Shown here: piece after piece, positions 30,248 through 39,098 of the stretch
How the letters are laid out: each line of letters opens with the position of its first letter
Position numbering within the stretch: the stretch's first letter is position 1
Source of the DNA: Bradyrhizobium sp.
GTDB lineage: Bacteria > Pseudomonadota > Alphaproteobacteria > Rhizobiales > Xanthobacteraceae
DNA: 42,906 nucleotides
NCBI RefSeq assembly: GCF_028868675.1
Contig: NZ_JAGWUA010000018.1
Coordinates: 1-42,906 of the forward strand
Direction: 5' to 3'
Program-made: the position numbers and the translations under genes
Notes under the pieces: generated by a model
Databases searched by the model: none
What the model was told of the DNA's origin: nothing
The model's input: the letters and a program-made list of their open reading frames with translations, nothing else

Positions 30248-33241
30248 TTATGGTCTGGATGAAGTCATTGAACGGGGTTTGGCGGCATCGAGGCTCCTCG
30301 CCAGCAGGCGTGCGACATGCAGCGCCTCGCGCTGCGCGCCGTCTGCGATCTGGTGCCGGCAGGAGGTGCCGTCGGCGACCAGCAGCGTCGCCGGATCGGC
30401 GCGCCGCACCGCCGGCAGCAGCGACAGCTCGGCCATCTCGATCGAGGCGTCATAGGTGTCGGCGCCGTAGCCGAAGGCGCCGGCCATGCCGCAACAGCTC
30501 GATTCGATGGCCTCGACCTTGAGGTCCGGGATCAGGCGCAGCACCTGCTCGACCGGCCTTAAGGCGCCGAAGGACTTTTGGTGGCAATGACCATGCACGA
30601 GGGCTTTTTCCGCGATCGCGCCGAGCGGCAGTTGCAGCCGTCCGGCTTCGGCCTCGCGCGCCAGGAACTCTTCGAAGGTGAGGGCGTGGGCGCTGACGCT
30701 GGAGGCGTCGCCGTCCCTGCGCAACGATAGCAGTTCGTCGCGCAGCGTCAGCAGGCAGCTCGGCTCGAGGCCGACGATCGGCACGCCGCGGGCGGCGAAC
30801 GGCGCGAAAGCCGCGACCAGGCGGTCGAGCTCGGCGCGGGCCTCGTCGACCAGTCCGGCGGACAGGAACGTGCGGCCGCAGCACAGCGGCCGCCTTCCGC
30901 TCGCCGGCTTCGGCAGGTGCACGCGATAGCCGGCCGCCAGCAGCACGCGCAGCGCGGCGTCGAGGTTTTCGCGCTCGTAGATGCGGTTGAAGGTGTCGGC
31001 GAACAGCACGACCTCGCGGCCCTCCGCGGGCCCGACCGCTTCAGCGGGCGGCGCGAATACGTCGCGCCGGAACGCGGGCAGCGTGCGGCGCGCGCTGACG
31101 CCGGCAAACCGCTCGAACAGTCTTCGCAACAGCGGACTCCGGTTACGCAGGTTCGCAAGCGGCGCAAGGCGCGCGGCAAGGCCGGCGTAGCGCGGGAGAT
31201 AGCCGACCAGGCGGTCGCGCAGCGACAACCCGCGCGCGGCGACGCGCGCCGCCAGCACCTCGATCTTCATCTTCGCCATGTCGACGCCGACGGGGCATTC
31301 ATGGCGGCAGGCCTTGCAGGAGACGCAAAGCTTCATCGTCTCCATCATCTCGTCGGACGACAGCGCGTCGGGCCCGAGCTGGCCGGAGATCGCGAGCCGC
31401 AGCGTGTTGGCGCGGCCGCGCGTGACGTCCTTCTCGTTCCGCGTCGCGCGATAGGACGGGCACATCACGCCGCCTTCGAGCTTGCGGCAGGCGCCGTTGT
31501 TGTTGCACATCTCGACCGCGCCCTGGAAACCGCCGCCGGCGCCGGGCCAGGCGGACCAGTCGAACGCGGTCTTCAGTTCAGGCACGCGATAGTCCGGCCG
31601 GTAGCGGAACAGCGAGCGGTCGTCCATCTTGGGCGCGTCGACGATCTTGCCGGGATTGAGGATGTTCTCGGTATCGAAGCGCTTCTTCACCTCCCTGAAG
31701 TCGGCGACGAGCCGCTCGCCGAACATCGCCTCATGGAATTCCGAGCGCACCAGGCCGTCGCCGTGCTCGCCGGAATGCGAGCCCTTGTATTCCCGCACCA
31801 GCGCAAAGGCCTCCTCGGCGATGGCACGCATCGCGCGCACGTCCTTGTCGAGCTTGAGGTTCAGGACGGGGCGCACGTGCAGGCAGCCTTCCGAGGCGTG
31901 CGCATACATCGTGCCGCTGGTGCCGTGCCTGGCGAAGACCTCGTTCAGCCGTGCGGTGTAGTCGGCGAGATGCGGCAGCGGCACTGCGCAGTCCTCGACG
32001 AAGGAGACCGGCTTGCCCTCCTGCTTCATCGACATCATGACGTTGAGGCCGGCGGCGCGGAAATCGGCGATGCCGCTCTGCAATGCCGGCTCGGTGATCT
32101 CCACCACGCCGCCCCATTTGCGCCGCTCGTTGCCCCACGCGAAGCCGAGATCGCCCATCAATTCGGAGAGCTGCTGCAGGCGCCGCAAGTTCTCCGCCTG
32201 GTCCTCTTCGGCGAACTCCACCACCAGTACGGCGTCCGGATCGCCCTGGATGGCCGTAGAGATGACCGATCTGAACATCGTGATGTCGCGGCCGAGCGCG
32301 ATCATGGTGCGGTCGACCAGTTCGACCGCGATCGGCCTGAGCTTGACGAGGTGCTGGGCGGCATCCATCGCCTCGTAGAAGCTGCCGAAATGGCAGACCC
32401 CGAGCACCTTGTTGCGGATCACCGGCCACAGCTTCAACTCGACCTTGGTGGTGAAGGCGAGCGTTCCCTCGGACCCGACCAAGAGATGCGCCATGTTGTT
32501 GGGCGCATTGCGCGGAACCAGTGCATCGAGATTGTAGCCGCCGACCCGGCGCTGCACCTTCGGGAACCTTGCCGCGATCTCGGCTGCCTCGCGCGCGCCG
32601 AGATCGAGCATGTCGCGGAACAGTGCGAGCGCGCCGTCCGACGCGTTGACCTGGGCGAGGTCGCGCGGCACTTCGCCGAACTGCAAGAGCGTGCCATCCG
32701 CGAGCGCCGCCTCCATCGACAGCGTGTTGTCGCGCATGGTGCCGTAGCGCAGCGACCGGCCGCCGCAGGAATTGTTGCCGGCCATGCCGCCGATGGTGGC
32801 GCGCGAGGCGGTGGAGACGTCGACCGGGAACCAGAGGCCGTGCCTTTTGAGCTGGCGATTGAGATCGTCGAGCACGATGCCGGGCTCGACGACGCAGGTC
32901 CGCTTGTCGAGGTCGAGCGACAGGACGCGGTTGAGGTGCTTGGAGACGTCGAGGACGATGCCGCCGTTGATGGTCTGGCCGCACTGCGAGGTGCCACCGC
33001 CGCGCGGGGTGACGATCCGCCCCTCGTCGCGGGCGATCGAAAGGGTCCGCAGCGCCTCGTCCATGCTGCGGGGCACCACCACCGCCTCCGGCATGATCTG
33101 GTAGAACGAGGCGTCGGTGGCGTAGCGGCCCCGGCTGAAGGAATCGAACAGCACCTCGCCCGTAATCTCACGGACCAACCGCGCCGCAAGGCCGCCGTTT
33201 CGGGCCGATTCTCTCGACTTTCCGGCCGCGCCAGCCGCCAT
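30248..33241 (-). CDS. FAD-linked, Fe-S-containing 2-hydroxyacid dehydrogenase (YdiJ-like)
   Basis: The 997-residue fusion has an N-terminal FAD-binding (PCMH) domain (VTPRGGGTSQCGQTINGGIV; GGMAGNNSCGGRSLRYGTMR), a GlcD/D-LDH-type substrate domain, a ferredoxin-like domain (CVSCKACRHECPVGVDM) and a C-terminal cysteine-rich region (LCCGRTFLSAG; SSCCGMAGAFGYG). This is the layout of E. coli YdiJ (1018 residues), a D-2-hydroxyglutarate or D-lactate dehydrogenase type enzyme feeding the quinone pool. GAGGATGA lies just before the ATG at 33241. It is divergent from a serine-glyoxylate-type aminotransferase and co-directional with the HbpS-like gene. The substrate is not settled; glycolate, lactate or 2-hydroxyglutarate all fit. 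Confidence 0.92.
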   Translation of the reverse strand: MAAGAAGKSRESARNGGLAARLVREITGEVLFDSFSRGRYATDASFYQIMPEAVVVPRSMDEALRTLSIARDEGRIVTPRGGGTSQCGQTINGGIVLDVSKHLNRVLSLDLDKRTCVVEPGIVLDDLNRQLKRHGLWFPVDVSTASRATIGGMAGNNSCGGRSLRYGTMRDNTLSMEAALADGTLLQFGEVPRDLAQVNASDGALALFRDMLDLGAREAAEIAARFPKVQRRVGGYNLDALVPRNAPNNMAHLLVGSEGTLAFTTKVELKLWPVIRNKVLGVCHFGSFYEAMDAAQHLVKLRPIAVELVDRTMIALGRDITMFRSVISTAIQGDPDAVLVVEFAEEDQAENLRRLQQLSELMGDLGFAWGNERRKWGGVVEITEPALQSGIADFRAAGLNVMMSMKQEGKPVSFVEDCAVPLPHLADYTARLNEVFARHGTSGTMYAHASEGCLHVRPVLNLKLDKDVRAMRAIAEEAFALVREYKGSHSGEHGDGLVRSEFHEAMFGERLVADFREVKKRFDTENILNPGKIVDAPKMDDRSLFRYRPDYRVPELKTAFDWSAWPGAGGGFQGAVEMCNNNGACRKLEGGVMCPSYRATRNEKDVTRGRANTLRLAISGQLGPDALSSDEMMETMKLCVSCKACRHECPVGVDMAKMKIEVLAARVAARGLSLRDRLVGYLPRYAGLAARLAPLANLRNRSPLLRRLFERFAGVSARRTLPAFRRDVFAPPAEAVGPAEGREVVLFADTFNRIYERENLDAALRVLLAAGYRVHLPKPASGRRPLCCGRTFLSAGLVDEARAELDRLVAAFAPFAARGVPIVGLEPSCLLTLRDELLSLRRDGDASSVSAHALTFEEFLAREAEAGRLQLPLGAIAEKALVHGHCHQKSFGALRPVEQVLRLIPDLKVEAIESSCCGMAGAFGYGADTYDASIEMAELSLLPAVRRADPATLLVADGTSCRHQIADGAQREALHVARLLARSLDAAKPRSMTSSRP

Positions 33242-33298
33242 GGATCATCCTCACCTGTTCGCCGTGAACGTCTTGCCTAGCCTGGTCGTTCTTGGCAA

Positions 33299-33331
33299 GC
33301 GAAGCCCTGCCTTGGGAAGGCGAAGCCCTGC
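33299..33331. repeat. Direct repeat, two 12-bp copies
   Basis: GCGAAGCCCTGC occurs at 33299-33310 and 33320-33331, 21 bp apart (about two helical turns), in the divergent promoter region between the dehydrogenase and the aminotransferase. It could be an activator site or chance duplication. Confidence 0.6.
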
Positions 33332-33495
33332 TTCCGGCGCATTGACGGGCTCCGCCGGGCGGGGGACAAGGCGGACGAATGGTGATATTCGAGCGGCTCC
33401 TCAGGGCCCATGGACCGGGCCCGGGGACCAGGCTCGGAAAGCTCAAGACAAAGACGCCTGACAAGACACCTGATCAGAGACCGGGAAGGACGCCC

Positions 33496-34695
33496 ATGAC
33501 CGTGCACACTGGAAGGCATTTTCTCCAGATTCCGGGACCGACCAACGTGCCCGACCGGGTGTTGCGGGCCATGGACATGCCGACGCTCGACCATCGCGGT
33601 CCGGAATTCGCCGAACTCGGTTTCGCGGTGCTGGCGTCCATACAGCGGGTGTTCCGCACCAAGCAGCCTGTGATCATCTATCCCTCGTCCGGGACCGGGG
33701 CCTGGGAGGCGGCAATGGTCAACGTGCTGGCTCCGGGCGACAAGGTTTTGATGTGCGAGACCGGGCAGTTCGCCGTGCTGTGGCGCGGTATCGCCGAAAA
33801 ATTCAAGCTCGACGTCGATTTCATCCCGACCGACTGGCGCCATGGCGCCGATCTCGCCGCGATGGAGCAGCGCCTCACGGCCGACAAGCAGCACAAGATC
33901 AAGGCCGTCTGCGTCGTCCACAACGAGACATCGACCGGCTGCGTCACCCCGCCGCTCGAGGTGCGCAAGCTGCTCGACCGGGTCAAGCATCCCGCGCTGT
34001 TGATGGTCGACACCATCTCCGGGCTCGGCTCGCTCGAATACGAGCACGACGCCTGGGGCATCGACGTCTCGGTCGCGGGCTCCCAGAAGGGCCTGATGCT
34101 GCCGCCGGGGCTCGGCTTCAACGCCGTCTCGGAGAAGGCGCTGGCCGTCGCCAGGGCCAATCCCGCCATGCGCTCCTACTGGGACTGGCAGGAGGTCATC
34201 AACTTCAACAAGGCCGGCACCTTCCCCTACACGCCCGCCACCAATCTGCTGATGGGCCTGAGGGAGGCCGTCAGGATGCTGGAGGAGGAGGGGCTCGACA
34301 ACGTGTTCGCCCGCCACAGGCGGCACAGCGCGGCGACCCGCGCGGCGATCAAGGTCTGGGGCCTGGAGACCCAGTGTCTCGATCCCAACGCACATTCGCC
34401 GGCGCTGACCGGCGTGCGTGTGCCCGAAGGCCACGACGCCGACAATTTCCGGAAAGTGGTGCTGGAGAATTTCGACATGTCGCTCGGCACCGGCCTGAAC
34501 AAGGTCAAGGGCAAGCTGTTCCGCATCGGCCATATCGGCCATTTCAACGATCTGATGCTGATGGGCACGCTGTCGGGCGTCGAGATGGGGCTCGACCTCG
34601 CCAAGGTCCCGCACCGCAGCGGCGGCGTGCTGGCGGCCATGGAGGTGCTGAAGGGGCGCGACGTGGTGCCGATGTCCAAGGCTGCGGTCGCCTGA
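33496..34695 (+). CDS. Class V aminotransferase, serine-glyoxylate type
   Basis: The 399-residue PLP enzyme has the family N-terminus HFLQIPGPTNVPDRVLRAM, the PLP-binding SSGTGAWEAAM, Asp172 in LLMVDTISGLGSL and the Schiff-base Lys198 in VAGSQKGLMLPPGLGF. It resembles serine-glyoxylate and related alanine- or aspartate-glyoxylate aminotransferases, which convert glyoxylate to glycine. In-frame codons extend upstream to 33379, but the ATG at 33496 has GGAAGGA 5 bp before it and fits the family start. It is divergent from a 2-hydroxyacid dehydrogenase that could supply glyoxylate, and 29 bp upstream of a crotonase. Confidence 0.93.
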   Translation: MTVHTGRHFLQIPGPTNVPDRVLRAMDMPTLDHRGPEFAELGFAVLASIQRVFRTKQPVIIYPSSGTGAWEAAMVNVLAPGDKVLMCETGQFAVLWRGIAEKFKLDVDFIPTDWRHGADLAAMEQRLTADKQHKIKAVCVVHNETSTGCVTPPLEVRKLLDRVKHPALLMVDTISGLGSLEYEHDAWGIDVSVAGSQKGLMLPPGLGFNAVSEKALAVARANPAMRSYWDWQEVINFNKAGTFPYTPATNLLMGLREAVRMLEEEGLDNVFARHRRHSAATRAAIKVWGLETQCLDPNAHSPALTGVRVPEGHDADNFRKVVLENFDMSLGTGLNKVKGKLFRIGHIGHFNDLMLMGTLSGVEMGLDLAKVPHRSGGVLAAMEVLKGRDVVPMSKAAVA

Positions 34696-34724
34696 GTCGT
34701 CGTCGAATTGAAGAAAGAAGCGCG

Positions 34725-35522
34725 ATGAACGCCCCCGTGACCAACAACGAAGACCTGCTCTACTCCGTCCAGGACGGCATCGCGCGGATCACCTTCAACC
34801 GCCCGCAGGCGCGCAATGCGCTGACCTTCGCCATGTACGAGCGCATGGCGGAGATCTGCACCGAGATCAATGCCGACCGCTCGATCAAGGCGCTGATCCT
34901 GACCGGTGCCGGCGACAAAGCCTTTGCGTCCGGTACCGACATCTCGCAGTTCCGCGCCTTCAAGACCGCGCAGGACGCGCTCGATTACGAGGCGCGGATC
35001 GACCGCGTGCTCGGCACGCTGGAGCAGTGCCGCGTGCCCGTCATCGCGGCGATCGCCGGCGCCTGTACTGGCGGCGGTGCGGGCATCGCGGCCTGCTGCG
35101 ACATCCGCATCGGGACCGAGACGACGCGGATGGGCTTTCCGATCGCGCGTACGCTCGGCAACTGCCTGTCGATGTCCAACATCAGCCGCGTCGTCTCCCT
35201 GGTCGGCCCCGCGCGGACCAAGGACCTGATCTTCAAGGCCCGTCTCGTCGAGGCACCCGAGGCGCTCGCGCTCGGACTGCTCAACGAGGTGGTGCCCGAT
35301 GTCGCCACCCTGCAGCGCCGCGCCGACGAGACCGCGAAACTCGTCGCAAGCCACGCTCCGCTGACGCTGGAAGCGACAAAGGAGGCGGTCCGCCGCATCC
35401 GCCGCACGCTGTCGCGAGAGGAGGGCGAGGACCTGATCCTCAAGGCCTATATGAGCGAGGATTTTCGCGAGGGCATGGATGCCTTCCTGAACAAGCGCGC
35501 GCCGAACTGGAAGGGCAAGTAG
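34725..35522 (+). CDS. Enoyl-CoA hydratase/isomerase family protein lacking both usual catalytic Glu
   Basis: The 265-residue crotonase has the fold segments ITFNRPQARNAL, ILTGAGDKAFASGTDIS and AGACTGGGAGIAACCDI. The two hydratase glutamates are both absent: the Glu144 position reads Gly (GGGAGIAA) and the Glu164 position reads Ile (FPIARTLGN). The oxyanion hole appears intact. It is therefore unlikely to be a simple enoyl-CoA hydratase; an isomerase, hydrolase or other crotonase reaction is possible. The ATG at 34725 follows a weak AAGAAAGAAG. It is probably co-transcribed with the aminotransferase 29 bp upstream. Confidence 0.9.
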   Translation: MNAPVTNNEDLLYSVQDGIARITFNRPQARNALTFAMYERMAEICTEINADRSIKALILTGAGDKAFASGTDISQFRAFKTAQDALDYEARIDRVLGTLEQCRVPVIAAIAGACTGGGAGIAACCDIRIGTETTRMGFPIARTLGNCLSMSNISRVVSLVGPARTKDLIFKARLVEAPEALALGLLNEVVPDVATLQRRADETAKLVASHAPLTLEATKEAVRRIRRTLSREEGEDLILKAYMSEDFREGMDAFLNKRAPNWKGK

Positions 35523-35602
35523 GTCTTCGACCCTGACAAGTGAGCGAACGTCCGGGTTTGCAAGCTGGGGTGAAGCAAACTTGATCGCGACGGAGCTTGC
35601 CT

Positions 35603-36895
35603 GTGAATGACACGTTCAAGCGCTACCTCGATGCGCTCGGCAAGACCCAATTCATGCCTGCGCAACACCTGCAGAACTATCAGCGCGAGTTGCTGAGGCA
35701 GGTCGTCGAGCACGCCCGGCGCAATGTTCCGTTTTACGCGGAGCGTCTGAAATGCCTCGTCCGGACCGACGGCACCCTCGATTTCGATCGCTGGCGTGAA
35801 ATTCCAATCTTGACGCGGGCGGAAGCGACGCAGTTTGCGGAGGAAATGCGTGCGGTCGACCTGCCGCCGCAATTCGGGGACGTCGCCTCACGCGTTACGT
35901 CGGGCTCCGGTGGCACGCCGCTCCGGTTTGCCGTCAACGCGCTGGCAATGCTTGCCTACAACGCGGCTTTCACGCGGCTTGCCCTATGGCATGGCGCAAA
36001 TCCCTCGCGACCGCTTGCGCAGCTGCGGATCTATCGTCAGACGGCGCCGCCGCTCTATCCATCCGGCAACAACACGAAGGGCTGGTCGCAATTGGCGCCG
36101 GACACCGATTGTTTCGGGCTCGACATGCGTACGCCGATCGATGACCAGATCGAATGGCTGTCGCGGCACCGGACGCCGTACCTGATGACGCTGCCCTCCA
36201 ACGCGCTGGCTCTCGCCTATGCCTCCTCCGGGACAGAATTACAATTCGAGAGGATCTTTTCGATCTCGGAGACGATCCTTCCGGGTACCCGCGAGTTGAT
36301 AGCCGAAAAACTCGGCGCCAAGCTCGTCGGAATGTACTCATGTGAGGAAGTCGGGTGCATCGCAACCGAATGCCCGGAGGCACAACACTATCACCAATGC
36401 TCGGAAATGACGCTGGTCGAACTCGTTGACGACGAAGGGCGTCCGGTGCCGCCGGGCGAGCCCGGACGCGTCCTCGTGACCGGATTGTACAACTATGCCA
36501 CTCCGTTCATCCGATACGAACTCGGTGATGTCGCCATTGCGGACGCCGCGCCATGCCGCTGCGGGCGTTCGCTGCCGGTGCTTTCGCAGGTGCTCGGCCG
36601 CACCCGTCACGCATTCCTGTTTCGCGACGGAAAGCGGGTCTGGCCGCGTGCCTGGAACGAGATCGCGATGCGCGGTTTCGTTCCGTGCCGCGAATTCCAG
36701 GTCGTGCAACTCGACTACGAAAACGTCGAATTCCGCTATGTTCCGGACGGCGAGCAGCCCATCGACATCGACGGCCTTGCCGCCTACGCCCGGGAGCACC
36801 TGCATCCTTCCGTGGAGATATCGGTCGTGAAAGTCGAGCGGATAGCAAGGGGACCGGGCGGCAAGCTCGACCCGTTCATCTCTCAATTGACCTGA
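35603..36895 (+). CDS. PaaK/CapK-type acyl-adenylate ligase (phenylacetate-CoA ligase-like)
   Basis: The 430-residue protein has the nucleotide-binding loop VTSGSGGTP, the ATP-contact segment EEVGCIATECPEAQHYH, the hinge IRYELGD and a PaaK-like CRCGRSLPVLSQVLGRTR stretch. These define the short phenylacetate-CoA ligase/CapK family, which adenylates a carboxylic acid. No phenylacetate (paa) genes are nearby. The GTG at 35603 is chosen because GGAG at 35592-35595 is 7 bp upstream; a TTG at 35597 is too close to it. It ends 1 bp from the convergent outer-membrane protein gene. CapK-type members also occur in surface polysaccharide clusters, and none can be excluded here. Confidence 0.85.
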   Translation: MNDTFKRYLDALGKTQFMPAQHLQNYQRELLRQVVEHARRNVPFYAERLKCLVRTDGTLDFDRWREIPILTRAEATQFAEEMRAVDLPPQFGDVASRVTSGSGGTPLRFAVNALAMLAYNAAFTRLALWHGANPSRPLAQLRIYRQTAPPLYPSGNNTKGWSQLAPDTDCFGLDMRTPIDDQIEWLSRHRTPYLMTLPSNALALAYASSGTELQFERIFSISETILPGTRELIAEKLGAKLVGMYSCEEVGCIATECPEAQHYHQCSEMTLVELVDDEGRPVPPGEPGRVLVTGLYNYATPFIRYELGDVAIADAAPCRCGRSLPVLSQVLGRTRHAFLFRDGKRVWPRAWNEIAMRGFVPCREFQVVQLDYENVEFRYVPDGEQPIDIDGLAAYAREHLHPSVEISVVKVERIARGPGGKLDPFISQLT

Positions 36896-36896
36896 G

Positions 36897-37874
36897 CTAG
36901 AACGCCGACTCGCACGATCCGTTGGTCAACGAGGCGGGCGGATTGCAGAACTGAGTAGAACTGCTCGAACTGGATTGGCTCTGGGAGTTGATGATGCTGA
37001 ACAGCGTGTCGGCGCTCCAGATATTCGGATCGTCCTGACGGTGCCGCGCGATCAGCGGCTTGTCCTTCTGACCGAAATAGAACTTCAGGCCGCCCCAGAT
37101 ACCGTGAAACTCACCCTCGCCGACGCGGGCTTCGAAGAAGGCCGTAGCCTTGAACTTGTTGGCGAGCGGAAATGCATACTCGCTGCCGAGCGCCAGCGCA
37201 TGCTTGCCGCCGAGATAGCGATGGCCGACATAGCCGACCCAGTCGTCCGTCAGATAATATTTGAGATTGATCTGGTCGAAGAACCGGGTCCGTACATCAA
37301 ACATCGACGAGAAGGTGGAGGTCGTGAGCACGCCGGGAGTGCCGAAGGGAGTCGGTCCCGGAGTGGCCGTGACGGCCGTGAACGAACTCGTCGTAGATAC
37401 CTGGTTGCCAAATTCGACACCGGCTATGCCCTGTAAGGTCCAGCGGCCGACATAATACTCGCCTTCACCCGCAACCTGGCCGACATAAGCACCGCCATAC
37501 CGGTCCCAGATCGTGTGGCTGGTGTAGATGCCGAACAGCCCCTGCCCGGGATTGCGCCAGAAGAAGTGGCCGGCAACATTGCCGAAACCGCTGTGGTCGA
37601 AGCTTCCAAATGCCGCGTCGAGCTGGACACCGAGCGAACCTCGCAGCGGAAACGAGACTGCGCCCTGCGTACCGGCGAGCGACCGGTTGGCAAGCGATCC
37701 GCCCAGCACCTCGGTCTTGGCATTCAGGCCGTCAACGGCCGGCGCGTAGCTGGAGATTGGTGTGGGCGAGAAGACCAGAGGATCGGCATAAGCCGCCCCG
37801 GAAAACATCGACGCGCCCACTACGCTATGAAGCATAGTGGAGGTCAGCCAGTGCACTCGTGTGCGCCCATTCAT
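36897..37874 (-). CDS. Outer-membrane beta-barrel protein of unknown function
   Basis: The 325-residue protein has a signal peptide (MNGRTRVHWLTSTMLHSVVG, cleavage near AYADP) and alternating beta strands rich in Gly and aromatics (GYVGHRYLGGKHALALGSEY; FHGIWGGLKFYFGQKDKPLI). It ends in Phe, as outer-membrane barrels often do. After the barrel comes a Ser-rich stretch (SQSQSSSSSSTQF) and a Cys pair (CNPPASLTNGSC) that may form a disulfide. I infer an outer-membrane location; no substrate or partner can be named. It is convergent with the CapK-type gene and co-directional with the methyltransferase. Confidence 0.72.
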   Translation of the reverse strand: MNGRTRVHWLTSTMLHSVVGASMFSGAAYADPLVFSPTPISSYAPAVDGLNAKTEVLGGSLANRSLAGTQGAVSFPLRGSLGVQLDAAFGSFDHSGFGNVAGHFFWRNPGQGLFGIYTSHTIWDRYGGAYVGQVAGEGEYYVGRWTLQGIAGVEFGNQVSTTSSFTAVTATPGPTPFGTPGVLTTSTFSSMFDVRTRFFDQINLKYYLTDDWVGYVGHRYLGGKHALALGSEYAFPLANKFKATAFFEARVGEGEFHGIWGGLKFYFGQKDKPLIARHRQDDPNIWSADTLFSIINSQSQSSSSSSTQFCNPPASLTNGSCESAF

Positions 37875-37979
37875 CCTTATGCACTCCGTGGCCAGCTAAC
37901 TCCCTACGCATCCGGGCAATCAAGCGATTCCTGCAACGATAGGGTCTGCGGTTCGCTCTCTGTGACAAAAAAGCAACGA

Positions 37980-38771
37980 CTAATCGTCGATCTTTCGGTC
38001 GAGAACCACGATAGGCCACTCCTGGCCGAACGGATGCCCCTCCACAGGCCTGATTTTGCGGAGGATCAGCTTGGCGGGCAGCGCATCCAGAAACTGCGTC
38101 CGGGTTGGAAAGCTATATTTGGATCGTGACGCTCGATAGATGTCGATGGTGTCGATCTCAGCGCGGTCCCAGCCGGTGCGCGCGGCGAGGCTCCCGCGGT
38201 CGGGAAACTCTGCGTCGAACCTCCCAGGAAGTGCGGCTATAGGTATCGTCGTATGGCTGCCAAGATCGGGTGCCACGGCCATTGCGAACTTGAACTTGAA
38301 GTGTTGGAAGGACAGCCGGTGGGCTTTCGCAGCGGTCAGGAGTTCGCCGACCGTCTCCGGCACATCCGGTCTCAGGAAAACCCGGCATGCCAGAGTGCCG
38401 CCAGGCGTCAGGCAGCGGGCGATTTCGTCCAAAACCCTGGTCAGCCGGTGCGGATAGTCGAGCGAGATAAAGCTGCCATCGCCGATACACGCGCTGAAGG
38501 ATGCCTTTGAGAATGGCATCGCGGCCCAGTCCCCGGCGACGGCAGCTACGTGGGCGGACTGTCGGGCATTCTGCGCGAGCTCGGCGCTGCGATCGATGGC
38601 AGTGAGATTGCGACCGGTCTGCAGGAGGCCCGCGGTTGTTCCGAGAAGCAGGATGCGGCCGGTGATTGATGAGACCTCGGCCTTTATCGCGGCGATCACC
38701 TCTGACGCGACGGAGACCGGTCGCGCAAGGCCGGACCAAGCTTGAAACATGGGCCGCCAATGATCTTTCAC
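37980..38771 (-). CDS. SAM-dependent methyltransferase (class I, probable)
   Basis: The 263-residue protein has a Rossmann-like layout: a modified motif I (RILLLGTTAGLL), the acidic end of strand 2 (LTAIDRSAEL), a GDWAAMPFSKASFSACIGDG segment matching motif II/post-II, and IARCLTPGGTLACRVF as motif III. This is the order of class I methyltransferases, although motif I lacks the usual G-x-G-x-G. The start is a GTG at 38771; an ATG at 38750 is also possible. The substrate is unknown. It lies 105 bp upstream of the outer-membrane protein gene on the same strand. Confidence 0.78.
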   Translation of the reverse strand: MKDHWRPMFQAWSGLARPVSVASEVIAAIKAEVSSITGRILLLGTTAGLLQTGRNLTAIDRSAELAQNARQSAHVAAVAGDWAAMPFSKASFSACIGDGSFISLDYPHRLTRVLDEIARCLTPGGTLACRVFLRPDVPETVGELLTAAKAHRLSFQHFKFKFAMAVAPDLGSHTTIPIAALPGRFDAEFPDRGSLAARTGWDRAEIDTIDIYRASRSKYSFPTRTQFLDALPAKLILRKIRPVEGHPFGQEWPIVVLDRKIDD

Positions 38772-39098
38772 CGCACTTTGCCTCGCCGCTCACGTTGGTT
38801 CTCGTCCCAACTCACGATCTGCTGTTCGCAAGCGCCCGCCGAGGGCCGGAGATGGCCGCACTGGTCCATATGCCCGCGCGGCGTCTAAAGGTCACTTCCG
38901 CAGTTGGAGCAGTCCAGGTTATTTTTCCCTGGGCAACCGGGACCAGTGGACCGCTCCAGCGGAAGCTGGAAAGAATAGGCAAGTCATCATCGTCAAGCTG
39001 GGCCGATAACGGCTTGATCTTACCGGCGATATCCGTAAATGTGGCCCAAAGCCTCCTGGCATTTGCAATGCCAGTGAGAACCGACAGGGAAGAAACAC
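38772..39098. other. Intergenic region, 327 bp, divergent promoters
   Basis: It lies between the leftward methyltransferase and the rightward tctC. I find no convincing gene. It holds a perfect palindrome at 39056-39074 and a shorter one, CCGCTCCAGCGG, near 38950. Both may belong to control of the transporter. Confidence 0.5.
39056..39074. promoter_or_regulatory. Perfect palindrome upstream of tctC
   Basis: CTGGCATT and AATGCCAG are perfect inverted repeats around TGC, ending 24 bp before the tctC GTG. The position suits an operator or a leader hairpin. Confidence 0.5.

Noticed and set aside
30917..33280. A 787-codon open frame antisense to the YdiJ-like dehydrogenase
   Set aside because: It shows the same antisense artefact, with no recognisable domain, and the opposite strand encodes full FAD and Fe-S motifs.
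34725..35522. Naming this crotonase as enoyl-CoA hydratase
   Set aside because: Both catalytic glutamates are absent, so only the superfamily name is justified.
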